Shown here: positions 33,871-47,194 of the stretch, one piece after another
Numbering within the stretch: position 1 is the first letter of the stretch
How the letters are laid out: each line of letters begins with the position of its first letter
Source: Adenophora triphylla var. japonica
Lineage: Eukaryota; Streptophyta; Magnoliopsida; Asterales; Campanulaceae
Length of the DNA: 64,000 nt
Reading direction: 5' to 3'
Assembly (NCBI GenBank): GCA_022495995.1
Contig: JAFEMH010002333.1
Coordinates: 62,001-126,000, forward strand
Made by a program: the position numbers and the translations under genes
The notes under the pieces: generated by a model
The model's input: only the letters and a program-made list of their open reading frames with translations
What the model was told of the DNA's origin: nothing
Database searches by the model: none

Positions 33871-34207
33871 TAAATTAATTGAGTTTTGACTATGCATTGC
33901 ATCTCGATACAAGAATATTTTACTAAAAATATATGTTTTTATATGCCATGAACAGCATAACCTTAAAAAATAAAATTGAAAAAGACAAAAAGAAAGAATA
34001 GTCAGATTAGGGAAGCTGTCTAAAGCAATATTGCTTTAGATCTCTTCCATATTAATGAAGTTGATACACCTTACTTTTTTCCCACCAAAGAGGATTCAGT
34101 GTTCATTGTTAATTACGAATTTGACGTATAGCATTCATTTATGGTACCAAATGGGCTTTTAAAAAGGATATATTCCATAATTAAAGAAAAGGGGATAGAT
34201 TTTTATA

Positions 34208-34394
34208 CTCCCTCTCCGTCCCATAGTAAGGTTCTTATTTTCCTTTTTGGTTTGTCCCAGAATAAGATTCTTATTTGCTTTATTTCTTAATATGTACAAT
34301 GAGACCCACTTGCTACACTTACAATTCCCTACCAACTTTCTCTCTCCTACTTTACTTTTCATACTCTCACAAACTTAATATGAGACGGAGGGAG
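34208..34394. mobile_element. Stowaway-type MITE
   Basis: CTCCCTCTCCGTCCCATAGTAAG at the left, GAGACGGAGGGAG at the right, TA on both sides. It lies in the promoter-side flank of the zinc-finger gene, about 420 bp upstream of the ATG. Confidence 0.85.
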
Positions 34395-35280
34395 TATTAA
34401 CCGTAACAGAAAAAGTCAAAGAAAGAGGGGATGTAATCACCTGGGAGGAAAGTGTCTCTAACTGTAGCAAATCTACAACTGCACTTGTCTCTAACTGCAG
34501 CAAATCTACTACTGCACTAAAAAAAAAGTTATTAAATAATTAATATTACTTTGCTTGACCACTAATTAGTGAATTCATGTATTATTTATTCCCTACCAAT
34601 AATTATAGTAAAAAAAAAATAGATTAGAGACGATTATATTAGAATGTGTGGTGCAAAGTCCCATCATTATACAGTACTTAAAATCATGTTCATACAACGT
34701 TTAATTCTCGAGAGTATTGATTATTCAGCACTTAATGAAGCTTCTTTGTGATTATCCAACAATTAAAAATAAGAAAGATATATCTATAGCTTGACCATGT
34801 TTATGGGATGCTCTTAAAATATGAAAGGAGAGTAGTTGCTAAAAGGAGGAATATAAGAAGTGGGCTATGAGGTAAGCATTTATATTAAAATATATTAACG
34901 AGAGAGGAGAGTCTTCAACAAGATCTCAGCATATCTTCTTAAAGCAGGGAAAGCACTATTTTATACCCCAAAGAATATGTTTAAGGTGAATCAAGTCATG
35001 ATTTATCATTATTTAATTGATAAACTATGTATTTGGGTTGGACAGATGTTTTAAAGGGTCCCATTTTTTGGAATCTTTTTGGACATGTTAAAAAACTAAA
35101 TAAGATTGTGATGTTATTTTGGTTGTCTTTTGCAAGATCTTATATTGGTGGACTTTTTCCACCAATAGATCTCTCATTCTCATCAATTCCCACTCCTTTT
35201 CTTATTATTATCTTTTTTTTTCCTAGTCTATTCTGATAGCTTTCTTGCGTTTAGTTTAAGAATTTCAAGTAGGCATTTCA
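34395..35280. other. Spacer, nothing recognised
   Basis: Includes a short direct repeat (CTAACTG[TC]AGCAAATCTAC) at 34459 and 34491. No gene found. Confidence 0.4.
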
Positions 35281-35420
35281 TTATCTTAACAACAACAACA
35301 ACAACATTACCCCAGTGATGCAAAGGCTTCCACCTAAGGGGGGGTCGGATGTACGCAACCTTGCCCCTGTATTAAAGCACAGACAGTGTTTCCGGATGAC
35401 CCATGATGAAAATTGCGTCG
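35281..35420 (-). mobile_element. SINE fragment (Au-like)
   Basis: The plus strand shows ACAACAACAACAACAAC followed by GGGGTCGGATGTACGCAACC and GTTTCCGGATGACCC. These are hallmarks of the plant Au-like SINE, here in minus orientation with its TTG-repeat tail at 35290. Confidence 0.65.
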
Positions 35421-36427
35421 AAAATTGCATGGACCGACTGTTGATTCATAACAAAAAAAGCGCAAACAGATAGTGAGCCATTTTGCTTTATTTCATTATC
35501 TTAACATGTGGAATAAAATGAAATCAAAACCTGGGTCAGGATGGGATTATGGTGGCTGGTTGAGTGGGTTGGTTTGCTTGATTGACTGATTTTCTCTCAT
35601 AATAATTCATCTAAGGCTCGGTAGACAAGAGGATCAAAAGGTGGCCCATACAATCAGCCACCGAAATCAAATCCCTTTTCCCATCCACTGTAATTTGCTT
35701 CTCTTGTGAGCAAACCCCAAAGATGAAGTTAAATATAAGATAGAGAAAATCACCAGTCATGCCACAATTGACTGAGCAACATAAAGGGGAGATTATGATT
35801 TATTCAATTTAAGTTCAAAGAGCGTGTGGTTCATTAGGGAAGGTTCACTTAAATAAATAATTAAACAGTACATATGCCGTACCTGTTGCAGAGTTTACTA
35901 CGAATAACGACAATTCTGACATATTTTAAAACTTGTTATCAATGTTGATTGAGGATATTTAAGCCCTTCTACCTCTGCATGATGTTACAAGTATTACGTA
36001 AATGACAATAGATGAGCTGTAACAGAACATAAAATAAGATGATAAAATTAAATCATTGTTTAATACGCATCGTTAATTAATTGTCTGAAAATCTATCTAG
36101 GATCCTCAAGATTATTTAATAATAGGCAGGAACGAGGTGGCAATAAATTAGACCTTACTGATCCATATGCATGTATATGTAGCAGTGGAAAATGTAAAAA
36201 AAATAGTATAGAATGAGGCACTTACACATACAAATTGGTGGTGGACCATTTGAGAATGGGCCAGCTGTCAACCATTCTACAATCAGCACGTTGTCAAACA
36301 ATTGGAAACCAAGAATAATATTAGCATAACCAATAGCATAATGACAGCAATAATCCACAGAGGTATATAAAATGCTTTGTACTAATTAACTCTTTTATTG
36401 TTATTAAAAAAAAGTGAATCGATAACC

Positions 36428-36503
36428 TGAAGTGCGCCTTCCACATCTTGATAAGTTTTGAAATAGTAGATATTCACCCAGTCAAACTTAGTGCAGGTAA
36501 ACT
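36428..36503 (-). other. Possible isolated coding exon
   Basis: The minus strand between AG and GT reads TKFDWVNIYYFKTYQDVEGALQ without stops, looks more protein-like than its surroundings, and is followed by a GT. No gene family is recognised and neighbouring exons could not be joined in frame. A second candidate with an AG and a GTAAGT lies at about 36205-36267. Treat as tentative. Confidence 0.25.
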
Positions 36504-36509
36504 GTTACA

Positions 36510-37347
36510 GATTAGGCCAAAATGAATTACCCTAACCTAATGGAAAAGAACGAAAAGACATTGACAAGACAGGGATAATCGTAATCTGCAACTAAAGTTT
36601 CATTTTCAGGTCCTTATCATCAAACCCAAGTCATAAAACAACTACTAAGATATGAGTAAACCATAAAAGTAGATGACCATAAAGAATACGACTCTTTTCT
36701 GCACTATATTTGTTGTATTTGTTGGAACGCATATCATATTTTTTTTGCTATATTTGCGCATTCTAGGAATATACATAGAAATGATGTCACCGTTTTAACG
36801 AGAAAAGAATTATACAAGAGGAAACAATACAGGCAACATGTAAACACAAATCTTCATTAGTGTCATGACTAAGGAATCGATTATGATCCTATTTGGTTCA
36901 GGAAATAACAATACAGCTCTTAATTGGTATCTTCAATAGAAACTATTTCTGGATTGTAGGTATGTTTACATCTTTACATGCCCCATTACACATGTTGTCC
37001 CATCTCTTTGATGGTTGTGCTTCGTTGTTAGCCTCAAATATAAGCAAACTGAGGGATGGACATAGTAAATAAACAACACTGACCCTATGTTTTCATTCTC
37101 TTCGTAATGCGGAGTACGTTTTATTGAGTGGTGGCATTCCAATAAGCTCAATTTATTCTTTACTTGTCCCCTTTGTCCATTTCCATTTTGCTATGAAATG
37201 TATGTTAATTTTCTTTCATAAAAGTGTTCATATTTGATCTATTTTGTTTTTAGGATATTATGGATGAAATTGAAACTTAAAATGCTGAATTATGGCGATT
37301 TGGGAGTTTTCTCAAAGGCCAAGATGAAAAGTTTTGACAGTTTTGAT
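36510..37347. other. Spacer, nothing recognised
   Basis: AT-rich; no bounded repeats or coding frames I would support. Confidence 0.4.
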
Positions 37348-37348
37348 A

Positions 37349-37535
37349 AGAGTAATACTAGAGTCAAAATAAAAGCACAAAAATATGGGTCAAAAACACG
37401 GTTGTCGGTAATCGATTGGTCGTTGTGTTTGTAGGCCTTACTACTCATTAATTAACCAACCAATCAATCACTGACAACCAATTTTGTGTCCAAGATTTTG
37501 TGAGACTTTTTTGTGCCCCTAGCATTACTCTTTTG
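37349..37535. mobile_element. Short MITE
   Basis: AGAGTAATACTAGAG at the left is inverted at the right (CTAGCATTACTCTT), with further internal pairing (CACAAAAA, GGTTGTC.GT.ATTGATTGGT). TTGAT occurs on both outer sides. Confidence 0.65.
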
Positions 37536-38605
37536 ATGATGGGAAAAAAACCAACAGAGTAGACTTATAACAAATCAAATGTCAACCCACATATGAAGTT
37601 TAGGAATCCACTAAATACTTGTCGCCCGAAAGAAAGACCATAAGATGCACCACAAGTAACCTTTGCTATTAGGTAGTGCTCCAACATTAACATGTACTTC
37701 CAACTTTTATCTCCTTAACCCATTCATGTTTCCAATACTTGTGTTGCATTAGATACTACTGCATCAGTACATCCCATTTACTGTAGGCATCCAACTAATA
37801 TCCTATGCAATCAACTATATGAATCAATTACTTCAAGCAATCATATAGAAATGAAATAAAACTTAAAAAGTTCATAATCACATCCATGAAGTACCAAATG
37901 TTGCATACTAAATCAAAAAATGCATGCTCGTCCTATACTTCATTCCTGAAGACTCTGTGCTTCCATTCAAAGAGTCTTGTTTAGTGCAGTACACAACTGG
38001 ATAATGAAGTTTCTTAATTTACGCCTAATACGCTAGACTTAAACTTAACCTAACATAATTACAAAACACTATTTCACCCTTGAAACAACCACTTGCAGTA
38101 ATACAATACTAGGAGTACACAGGACAAATCGTAAGCATATATTCTTAAACAAGTGAAACGACAAACTAATCAAGGAAAATAAATATTAAACCATACAGTA
38201 TATGTCAAAGATGAATTGTCAATTTATCACCAAACAAGTATCCATCAACGAAAAAGTATAACTATTGCCACCTAGTTGGGGAGCATTACGCGACCAATGA
38301 AACACCTTTTTCATTTTCTCTTACTTTATTGTGATAGCAATATCTCCTAATGACAAAGCATCAGACAAATTACCATATTTCAACAAAGGAAAAAAAAAAC
38401 CTAATATTTCGAGGCAACAGTGTTCTAGTGTAGCATAACACTGACATAATCGCAATTTTGCAAATGCATACAAATCAAACAAGACAAATTCATAAAAAAA
38501 TTTAAAATTGCGAATTGCGAAAAACAACAAATTCAATCGATTCAATTGGACGGATTTTACAGGTAGAAAGAGAATTCAAAACTCTTGAATCACTGCTGTA
38601 CCTGT
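37536..38605. other. Spacer, nothing recognised
   Basis: No host exon identified on either strand; the frame at 38321-38545 lacks recognisable features. Confidence 0.4.
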
Positions 38606-38630
38606 ATTTTTCCTTTTATATAAAATTGGA
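38606..38630 (-). promoter_or_regulatory. Possible promoter (TATA-like) on the minus strand
   Basis: The minus strand reads TTTTATATAAAAGG within a locally GC-richer, CpG-bearing stretch (38640-38780), unlike the surrounding spacer. It would drive a minus-strand transcript through 38580-36400, where a candidate exon is noted. No transcript can be confirmed from sequence. Confidence 0.25.
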
Positions 38631-39180
38631 TTCTGGATTCGATCTTGAAGAACTGTGAATTTGAGTCGCCGGTGTTTTGTTTGTACCGGACGGAAATTTT
38701 TGGCTCGTCCTTTTTGGCATTTTCTCGTCGGAAGGATTTGCCGTTGGTTAGGGCTGTTTGGAGATTGGACCGAGGTGGGGGCCCATAGAAAGTTAGGGAG
38801 GTAGAGACACTTTGGGGAACTTGGAACTGTTTCGATTTTTTTTTTTTTATTTTAATTTGATATGATTTTGAAGTCTGTTTTTTTTTTAGTGGAAAATCTT
38901 TCTTTTGAATGAGTTAAAAAAAAATTCATTATAAATTTGGATTTTATGCTTTTATATATAAATATTATATTTATAAATTTAGATATTATGCCTATTTTGT
39001 ATTTGAGGAACATCTTAAAATGATTACTTTTTATAAAATTTAATATCAAAAATTTATAAATATTTGTTGAACTATTGTTTCTAAAAGTAAACATTTTTTT
39101 AGAAAATAGACGTTCATTTTATGATACAGAGGAAGAAAGTACTAAAAAAAACGTCATGCTAACATTTTTTTCATTTTAAT

Positions 39181-39318
39181 TCGGATGAAATGAATTTAAG
39201 CTCGATGAGACTCACATTTTATCCAAACAATCTTAATAACTGCACAAATTCGGATGAGATGAATTTAAGCTCGATGAGACTCACATTTTATCCAAACAAT
39301 CTTAATAACCGCACGGAG
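39181..39318 (+). repeat. Two-copy 69-bp tandem repeat
   Basis: TCGGATGARATGAATTTAAG... starts at 39181 and 39250; the copies differ at very few positions. Confidence 0.9.
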
Positions 39319-40138
39319 CAAGGATGTCTAACAACACCTCCTGCACTCATTTTCTCTACTCTTATAGGACAGGTTCCTGATAGGACAGGTTCCCTCCTGA
39401 TGGGACAGAAGTCCTCAATACCTAACCTAATAAAACGAGTCAGGATAGTCATCCATGTATGTAGATCTTGTAAGTTGCTATGAACTTACTTTTGCATCAA
39501 TTTTTCCATGACTTTAGTCTATATAATCCAAGAGTCACATTTGACTCAATGGGCAGAAAATCAGACAAATTAAATTGGTCAAACTTGAACCACAGCAGGC
39601 CTAATTCTCACATTTGAACTAAATATCAAATTTCCGATAATTCTGTAAACACAATAACGAGGCTTTGTATGCTAGGATTCGATCCATCGACGAAGAATTG
39701 AATCCAACAATTGCCACACTTGGTAGATATTATCAAAGCTAGCGAAATTGAAACACGGAACCTAAGAAACATGAGGGCGGCAGCTTCTAGCATTTCCATA
39801 AATCTATTTCTCGTCACACTTTAACAAAAAAAGGGTTGGTTACACAAGATTTAATGGCGTTTTGACCTAATATTTCGACCCATAAATCAAGTAATCCCGA
39901 AACAACAATTACAACTCAGCAAATACCCAATAATACAAGGGAAGAGTAGCAGCATACCAAAAACAATAGCACATTTTGCTGCTCTATGATCTTCTCAAGA
40001 ACAGTGACATAATTTACGGAACTTGCTATAAAGTTTGGGAAGTAATAAAGGAATAAAGTCAAACGCTGTTGTGGCCTTGACCTTGGGTGCTAGTATTTGT
40101 ACTAGTGCTCTACTCATCACTTGCCTTTGAAAGTAAAC
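39319..40138 (-). other. 3' flank of the SAM-domain gene
   Basis: Contains the probable 3' UTR immediately below 40139. No other gene recognised. Confidence 0.4.
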
Positions 40139-43100
40139 TCATCTTGCTTGGGCTTGCACTTGTCGTCTGGAACGGGCAAGGAGTGCAAGGAGAATCTTTT
40201 TCCTAGGTCCCTGTAGTAATTCAACCAACCTCACCAAGTCAACAAATCACAAAATAATAACATACTCCCTCCGTCTCATTATGATCGTCCCACTTTTTTA
40301 GCGAAGATTAAGGAAAAAAATATTCAAATGAAATTCTGAAACTCGTGAGTGATACACAATTAAAAATACTGCCGATAAAAATCTTTAGATTTTCATTAGG
40401 ATAGGATAAATCAACATAAATTATTAGCCAAAGTTCAATTAAGATTAACTCTAAAAAATGAGACGAACGTTATGGGATGGAGGGAGTATGATCTCGGTCC
40501 TTGCATTGGTCACTCCCCCATAAAATTCTCGTGAACATAATGAAAGGCATGCTAGCTGCAAGAGTGCAGCAATTTGAACAAGATAGATAATGAATTCATG
40601 GAAGATTCAGCTACCATGCAATTAAATTTTCAGCCTTCCCATATTCTAATGAATTATGCACCAATAACACACACAGCTAACGGCATAGTTCTGCTACGCG
40701 TAAAATATGAATTGCGGTTCGGTGAAATACTCTGAAAGATAGACTCGATGTAGTTCCTCAGTAATTTGAAGTTGAAGGGTTTCATATTAAGTACTTCCTT
40801 TGTCCCTAAATGAATGTCCAAATTCAAGAAATTTTTGTCCCAAAATGTCTCTTTTGCAAAAAAAACTGTCTCTAAACGTTTTTTACCAATTCTTTTTAGC
40901 TATTCATTTTATTATCGTAAAACTAAATGTTTAGAATGTTGATAACAAGAATTTTTATGGATCTTTCCTAATAAAATGTACTACAGTAACACATTTTCAG
41001 ATTGCCCATAAAATGAAATTTGGACATTCATTTTCTAAATTTTATTCCCACCTATTTCTTCTTTCAACTTTTTTTCCTTGCATCTTTTCTTTCACGATGA
41101 CATATGAGGATTCATGTTAGCCGGTCCCAAATTATTTTGGAACTAAGGCTTTGTTGTTGTTGTAATTAGGGACGGAGTGAGTACTTTAAATTGTGGGACC
41201 ACAAACCACAAAGAAGCAAACGAGCCAAGATAGTGATTGCAAGATAATAAACATGGCCCAGATCTGATTCAGATCCACGACCACCACTAGTGTTAATTGT
41301 CCAGATTAGGCGCTATTTACAAAACCAAATGGGTTTTGGTCAAGTAAAGAAAACAACCTGACCATTTGAACCCGAGCTAACTTTATACCTATTGCTAATA
41401 TACCCATCAAATCCATATGATAGTAAGATAAACCCACCCCACCCCAAAAAAAAACATGATAAAGAGAATTCACTGAATTGTTCGCTAGGGTTCAAAGAAG
41501 TCCGTTCAAATCCAGCAATACACCTTCATCTCTCTTTTCTCTCTCAATATATACTATGTGTGTGTGCATATAAAGACAATTATAACGAACTTGAAACAAA
41601 GCAAGAAAAATAAACATCAAGCAAGTTCATAAAAATAGGAAGTCAGATGTACCATAGGTATGCCCAACTCTTTGAGATCATTGTCCCCCATCTGCCTCAA
41701 TGCATGCATATCAACCTACAACAGCCACAAAAATTGCATAAAATCTCAAACAACAAATCATATTAAGCCAGTGGTAAATTTTAAAATTTGGTTTGCACAC
41801 ACATACATATATGTGTGCATAAATTATTTCTGTGTGCATGCTTGTGTTTATAAGATGTCCTCAATAACTAGTCCCCCCTCTCCCACCTTCACCAAGCAAT
41901 GACTAGTCCACAGTTCTGTGTCCTTCACAAGAAAGTACAGATACATTTCACCTAACATAAAACACTTGTGCTAAGTTCTGTCAGAAGGAAAGTGAAAAGG
42001 CAAAAAAAAATATCAGAGAGAGGGCAGGGGGTGCAAAATTCCATTGTTCTGATGGGAAAAAAAAACGAGATCGGAAAAAAAAATGAAGGATGAATATTTC
42101 CTCCATGGCCCAAGTCAACCAAAACTAATCGACCTAAAAGAGTAGGCACAGACAGCAAGCATGACCTAATACCACAGCAGCTTAAATAGAAGACAGATGC
42201 CAATCAAAATAGTAATAATAACAATAGTGATGTTAATAAAATCCGGGCGACGACAAATATTCAGGATTCATTTTCTAGCTGCAAACAACCTAAGACACAT
42301 TGCAAAAGAAGCACTAGTACACTTGATGCGATGAATTTTGAAGGAGTAGAATCAACAACATACGTAATTGGTGCGGGTAATCAAATTACAAATTTAAGAA
42401 ATTGAAAAGAAAACAATTTAGATGTATTATGAATAAACTGATTCACACTTAACATGGGCCTTTTCTTTAGCTATACATATAACACAACATCGTTTTAAGC
42501 AAACCAGCTACATCAATTCAAGTCGTCCGTTACCCCAACTACAGATGTCCACACACTTGTGTGTGACAGAGTGTGCGAGAGGACTTGACTCAAAAATAAA
42601 AATAATTTTCTGCACATGTATTCTGCGTATATTAGAGCTATATAAATTTAACCCGTACCAGTATTATATTTCCATGGAATAAGCACATTATTAGTATTGG
42701 TTGCAGACTACAGGCATAATGCAAAACTAATTAAAATAGAGCAAGAAATAAGGATAAAGAAGCTACGAAGAGGATTTAGAAAGACCATTATGGTTACTTA
42801 CTTCCTCGACCTTGAAGGTAATTGCATATTTCTCCAATCCAAGTGAATGCAGGAATCCCTCAATGGTAGGTTGGTCATCTACCTGGACAACACAGCCAAC
42901 AAGAAAGAAACTGAGCCCATTCATCAGAACAAGTAACACTCGAGATGCAACTCACCCACCCATACACATACACACACACCCAAGCACAATAGGAATAAGA
43001 GACATCAGTTCTGCTTTCTTAGATTACATCATATGGGATAATAATCCAGTGAACTTAAAAAAAAAAAAATCAGCTGGGATGAAAACTCATTAGACTAGCC

Positions 43101-46100
43101 AAAAATGATGGTTAATCGTGTCAATTTTCAGTACCTTCTACTACTAAAACCTTCAAATAAGTTCACATAATTCAGAACTTAGGTCGGTATACCAGAGCAG
43201 CAAATTTACAGCAATTTAATGTACAATAGCATAGAGTTAGACAAGATTGTGTTTTTTCCACATTTTTTTAAGTAGTTGAGCAAATTGCTAAAAAAGATTC
43301 AAGAGAAACCAAACCAAATTCGGTTAAGCAATCTTAGCCAATGCCAAGCAGAAGAGCGACCGCACCCAAACAATTTCAATAAAAAAAATCTCATAATCGT
43401 GTCAATTTTCAGTACCTCCTGCTACTAAACCTTTAAATAAGTTCACATAATTCATAACTTAGGTCAACATATGAGAGCAGCAAATTTACAGCAATCTAAT
43501 GTACTACAAGATTGTGTTTTTCCCACTTCTTTTTTCAAGTAGTTGAACAAATTGCTAAAAAAGATTCAAGAGAAACCAAACCAATTTCGGTTAAGCAATC
43601 TTAGCCAATGCCAAACAGAAGAGTGACCGCACCCAAACATTTCAACAAAAAAAAACTCATAATTGAGAAGCTTATGATGACATGGTTACAGCCATTAGAA
43701 ACATTCAGTACCTCCTGCTACTAAAACCTTCAAATAAGTTCACATAATTCAGAACTTAGGTCAACATATGAGAGCAGCAAATTTACAGCAATCTAATGTA
43801 CCATAGCATAGAGTTAGACAAGATTGTGTTTTTCCCACTTTTTTTTCAAGTAGTTGAACAAATTGCTAAAAAAGATTCAGGAGAAACCAAACCAATTTCA
43901 GTTAAGCAATCTTAGCCAATGCCAAACAGAAGAGTGATCGCACCCAAACAGTTTCAACAAAAAAAATCTCATAATTGAGAAGCTTATGATGACATGGTTA
44001 CAGCCATTAGAAACTTTAAAGAAGCATAAAAGGGGACGAAATAATCAAAATCCATGTTCAATTGACCTAGAAAAGGAGTATCGGAGGCAAAATAGCATAA
44101 GTCATGAAGTAGATAAAATTAATACTCCCTCCGTCCCATCCGACTTAGGATTTTCTCTCCCGAGACACGGGGATTAAGAAATACAAATATAATGAGAGGA
44201 GAGTGAATGAGTGGAGGAGGTATTGTGAGTATGAAAAGTAAAATAGGAGAGAATGAGTGGGAGGAATAGTAAGGGGATTGTTGTTGTGAGTAAGACAAGT
44301 GGGTCCCATTGAATATAAAAATAATATAAACTTGCCATTTTGGGACATCCTAAGTCGAGTGGAACGCCCAAAATGGCAAATTGTAGTCGAGTGGGAAGGA
44401 GGAAGTATGTCCTTAAAGAAACACAGAGACATTTGATTGATACTAGCGATGCCGCCTAAGAGTTAAATCTGAATACCATGCACATCCAACAGAGGAGATA
44501 GGGATGCTAAGCATATAAAATGCTTAGTTATAGTATACTATGGAAGACACCCAATATATAATATGAATAGAAATACTACTATATAAGCGCTTTCGCCAGA
44601 ACACATTAAAATGCTCCAATGCTCGACTGCAGCACCATTACTTTCTCAGCAGAAATATCTTCCCAAACCCTAAACTCAGGCGATGACACATGTTACAAAT
44701 TAAGGTTGTTTCCATTTTCTTCTCTTTACCTTTAGGTATAATTGTTGCCAAGAGATTATTGTGCCTTTGAAAATTCAGTAACAGATGACACTTTCTACCA
44801 TATTAACCAACAAAGACAAACTGAGCATCTATAAAAGATCATTATTACTAAGTACGTGCATGGAAAATACATGTAACAAGGTGCTACATTTCCAGGAATA
44901 GATGTCACAGTAAAGTATCAAAAAGGAGAGTAGCTTTACTGGATAAGAGCTTCTTGCTACGGCACCAGCTTGTGGTAGTTGGGAAGCTATCATTGGGCCC
45001 ACAGGCTTTGTGGGTATAGACGATTTTGACATAAAAGACGCACCGGGCCTTGATAGTTCATGAACATCCCTGCTCACATAAGTAGGTTTTCTTAGATCAT
45101 CATAGGCCCTAATTACCGGCCTTCTTTGCGGTTCTTCAGGATTCCTTGCCGGTGATAAACCCCTAGACTTATCCAATACTCTATCTGGCGATCTACGCCG
45201 AATATGATCCAATGTCCAGGGAGAATGAGAACCCCGCATCATATCCATCTGGGGTAGAGACTCTCCACTCCTTGTGGAATGAATTCGGCCAGGCATGCTA
45301 TTGGTGGTTGGCTCGGACATACGCTGTCTGCCCTCATTCATATCAGGTATGCGCTGCCTAACTTCAACTGGCTCATGCATATGCAATCTACCATCCCTTG
45401 GTTCAGGCATCCGCTGCCTACCATCCCTTGGTTCAGGCATCCGCTGCCTACCATCCCTTGACTCTGGCATACGATCTCTACCATCCCTTGTCTCCAGCAT
45501 GCGATCATTACTTGGCTCCGGTATGAGCGATCTTACATCCCTTGGCTTATCCACGTGTTGTCTAGCACCCCTTGGTTCAGGGATGTGCTTTGACTCAGAC
45601 ATCCTTTGTCTACCATTTCTTGACTCAGTCACGCGCTCTTGTGGACTTAAACTATTTCTTGATGATCGACCTGTCCTTAAAAGCAATTCACGAAGGTCTG
45701 GCCCATTCTGTTGTCCCCCGCTTTGAGTTTTCTTCAAGATTTTGAATCGTAGATCATCTTTACGAAGATGAAGATCTTTTGAATACAAAAGCACCAATTA
45801 ATTAGGACACAGTACAAATTTCAAAACCCAACATTATCAACGCTAGAGAATAAGCCCATTACCATCCGAACCGTTAGCAGCCGTCAAACCAAATCTATCA
45901 CCATCTCCCCGCTGCCTGGAAAAATGAAAATTAATACCAGAAATATCAAACTTAAAGCAGAAGAGAATTTGATGGTTTTTTTTTGTGTTTTCCCTTCCAA
46001 TGGCAAGTCAATAGCCACCTAATTTTCAAAGAAAAGTATGATTGATTTGAAGTTCAAGCATGTGCCAGCTCAGATATCAGGCTGAAAAACAATTACTTCA

Positions 46101-47194
46101 TCCCAATAGAGAGTAACATTTGACTGAACATGTGAATTAACAAATTTATGTGACCAACTAATTCTCTAAATTGCCCCACACAATACTGAAATTCAAACTA
46201 GGTGGCAATATTAAGAATTCAAATTAGGTGGTAACAGGAAAGTTGTTTTAGTCAATTTGTTGCAAAAAGAAAAAGCTCTCTTCAATGGGACGACCTAAAA
46301 AATGAATAAACACCACTCCTATTGGGACGGGTGTAGTATTTGATGAAAGACAGTGCCCGATCGCTTGTATAAAGGTGCGGAATTAGAAACATATTGACTA
46401 AGCAAACAACATTGTAGTTGTTACCCCCCCCCACAATCACAAAAACACATTATCCTGCTTGGACCTTGTGCTTAAATATGTGACTTCTTAGCTTAAATAC
46501 ATCATAGCTTCTGTTTGCAACAAGCTTTGAACATTACACAACAATTTCAAAGATAAGATGTCCCATGCCACTCAAGTGCCTGAGAACCTTCAAGGTCTAC
46601 CACTCCCACCTAGTTATCTACTATCAAATCAGTGAACATACTAAATTAGTGTAGAAAACATGTAAACCCGCCTTTGAACTGAAACCCAAGGCAAAAGTAT
46701 CCTCCGAGTAAACTTGAACTATAAAGGACTTCAGGTCAAATTTTGTGGATTGGTTATGCCTCAAGATACTACCTAAGTGCAATTCCATTCATTAGACTAC
46801 TAATTACATGACTACAAAAAATTACAATCTCATTCCTCCAAACAAACTCAAAGAATTATACAAGCAAAATTGCAAAGACTTAGTTAAAGGCAGAAAGATG
46901 GAACAAACAAACCTTTTCCTATCAAGCTGTGAATCGGCAATACTCCCTAGTCTATCTCTAACCGATCGCTTACTTCCAACAACTGGTGACGAATGTGAAT
47001 CAGAAAACGAGTTAACTACCCCAGGTCCTGGCCTTTTTACCACCTGCAAAAATCAATCTCAACAATGTCAATACAAACCCATTCTATACAAGCCATGGTT
47101 TCTGAACAGCCGTCATGAATAACATTAGACACGGAGTTACCTGGCCGCTACGGCCTAGTGTGATTGTGACTTGAGACCTTGAAGCTTCAGCCAT
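40139..47194 (-). CDS. SAM-domain protein, seven coding exons (429 aa)
   Basis: Exons on the minus strand: 47194-47141, 47043-46913, 45915-45863, 45775-44940, 42882-42802, 41715-41653, 40210-40139 (TGA stop). All introns are GT-AG and phases join to 429 codons. The N-terminus MAEASRSQVTITLGRSGQ plus VVKRPG and a basic RSVRDRLG block is followed by DLHLRKDDLRFKILKK (from residue 80) and a charged repeat (about 129-210). Residues about 359-420 form a sterile alpha motif domain (IEGFLHSLGLEKYAITFKVEE, then VDMHALRQMGDNDLKELGIPM, then GPRKKILLALL). Family knowledge: plants have uncharacterised SAM-domain proteins of this layout (AT3G07760-like), whose SAM domain usually mediates protein or RNA binding. 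Function unknown. Confidence 0.9.
40265..40486. mobile_element. Stowaway-type MITE in intron 6 of the SAM gene
   Basis: CTCCCTCCGTCTCATTATGA at the left and TGGGATGGAGGGAG at the right, flanked by TA. Confidence 0.85.
40794..41179. mobile_element. MITE in intron 6 containing a SINE fragment
   Basis: CTTCCTTTGTCCCTAAATGA at the left pairs with AGGGACGGAGTGAG at the right, and the sub-blocks CCAAATTC and GAAATTTGG pair. A SINE tail sits at its right side. Confidence 0.7.
41105..41165 (+). mobile_element. SINE 3' fragment (Au-like)
   Basis: CCGGTCCCAAATTATTTTGG, then AACTAAGGCTTTGTTGTTGTTGTAA: the typical 3' end with TTG tail. Inserted in the MITE at 40794-41179. Confidence 0.65.
43118..44017. 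repeat. Three tandem copies of about 281-296 bp in intron 4
   Basis: CAGTACCT anchors at 43129, 43410 and 43706. Each copy contains AATAAGTTCACATAATTCA, GAGCAGCAAATTTACAGCAA and ACCGCACCCAAACA. Copies 2 and 3 share a longer tail (GAGAAGCTTATGATGACATG) absent from copy 1. Confidence 0.9.
44125..44405. mobile_element. Stowaway-type MITE in intron 4
   Basis: CTCCCTCCGTCCCATCCGAC at the left, GTGGGAAGGAGGAAG at the right, TA on both sides. Confidence 0.8.
45380..45520 (-). repeat. 30-bp coding tandem repeat in exon 4 of the SAM gene
   Basis: Tandem CCATCCCTTGGTTCAGGCAT-type units encode MPEPRDGRQR repeats; two units are perfect, the others diverged. The same decapeptide degenerates over about residues 129-210. 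Confidence 0.9.

Noticed and set aside
33792..33902. Upstream 37-codon extension of the zinc-finger protein
   Set aside because: It covers the TATA box and leader, and the second ATG places the conserved KLKLFGFEL block at the usual distance.
44829..44939. C-terminal extension of the 322-codon frame past residue SSYP
   Set aside because: A GTAAAG donor at 44939 and the in-frame SAM exon at 42882 show this is intron read-through.
45279..45726. Plus-strand Leu/Ser/Gly-rich ORFs
   Set aside because: Antisense shadows of exon 4 of the SAM gene.
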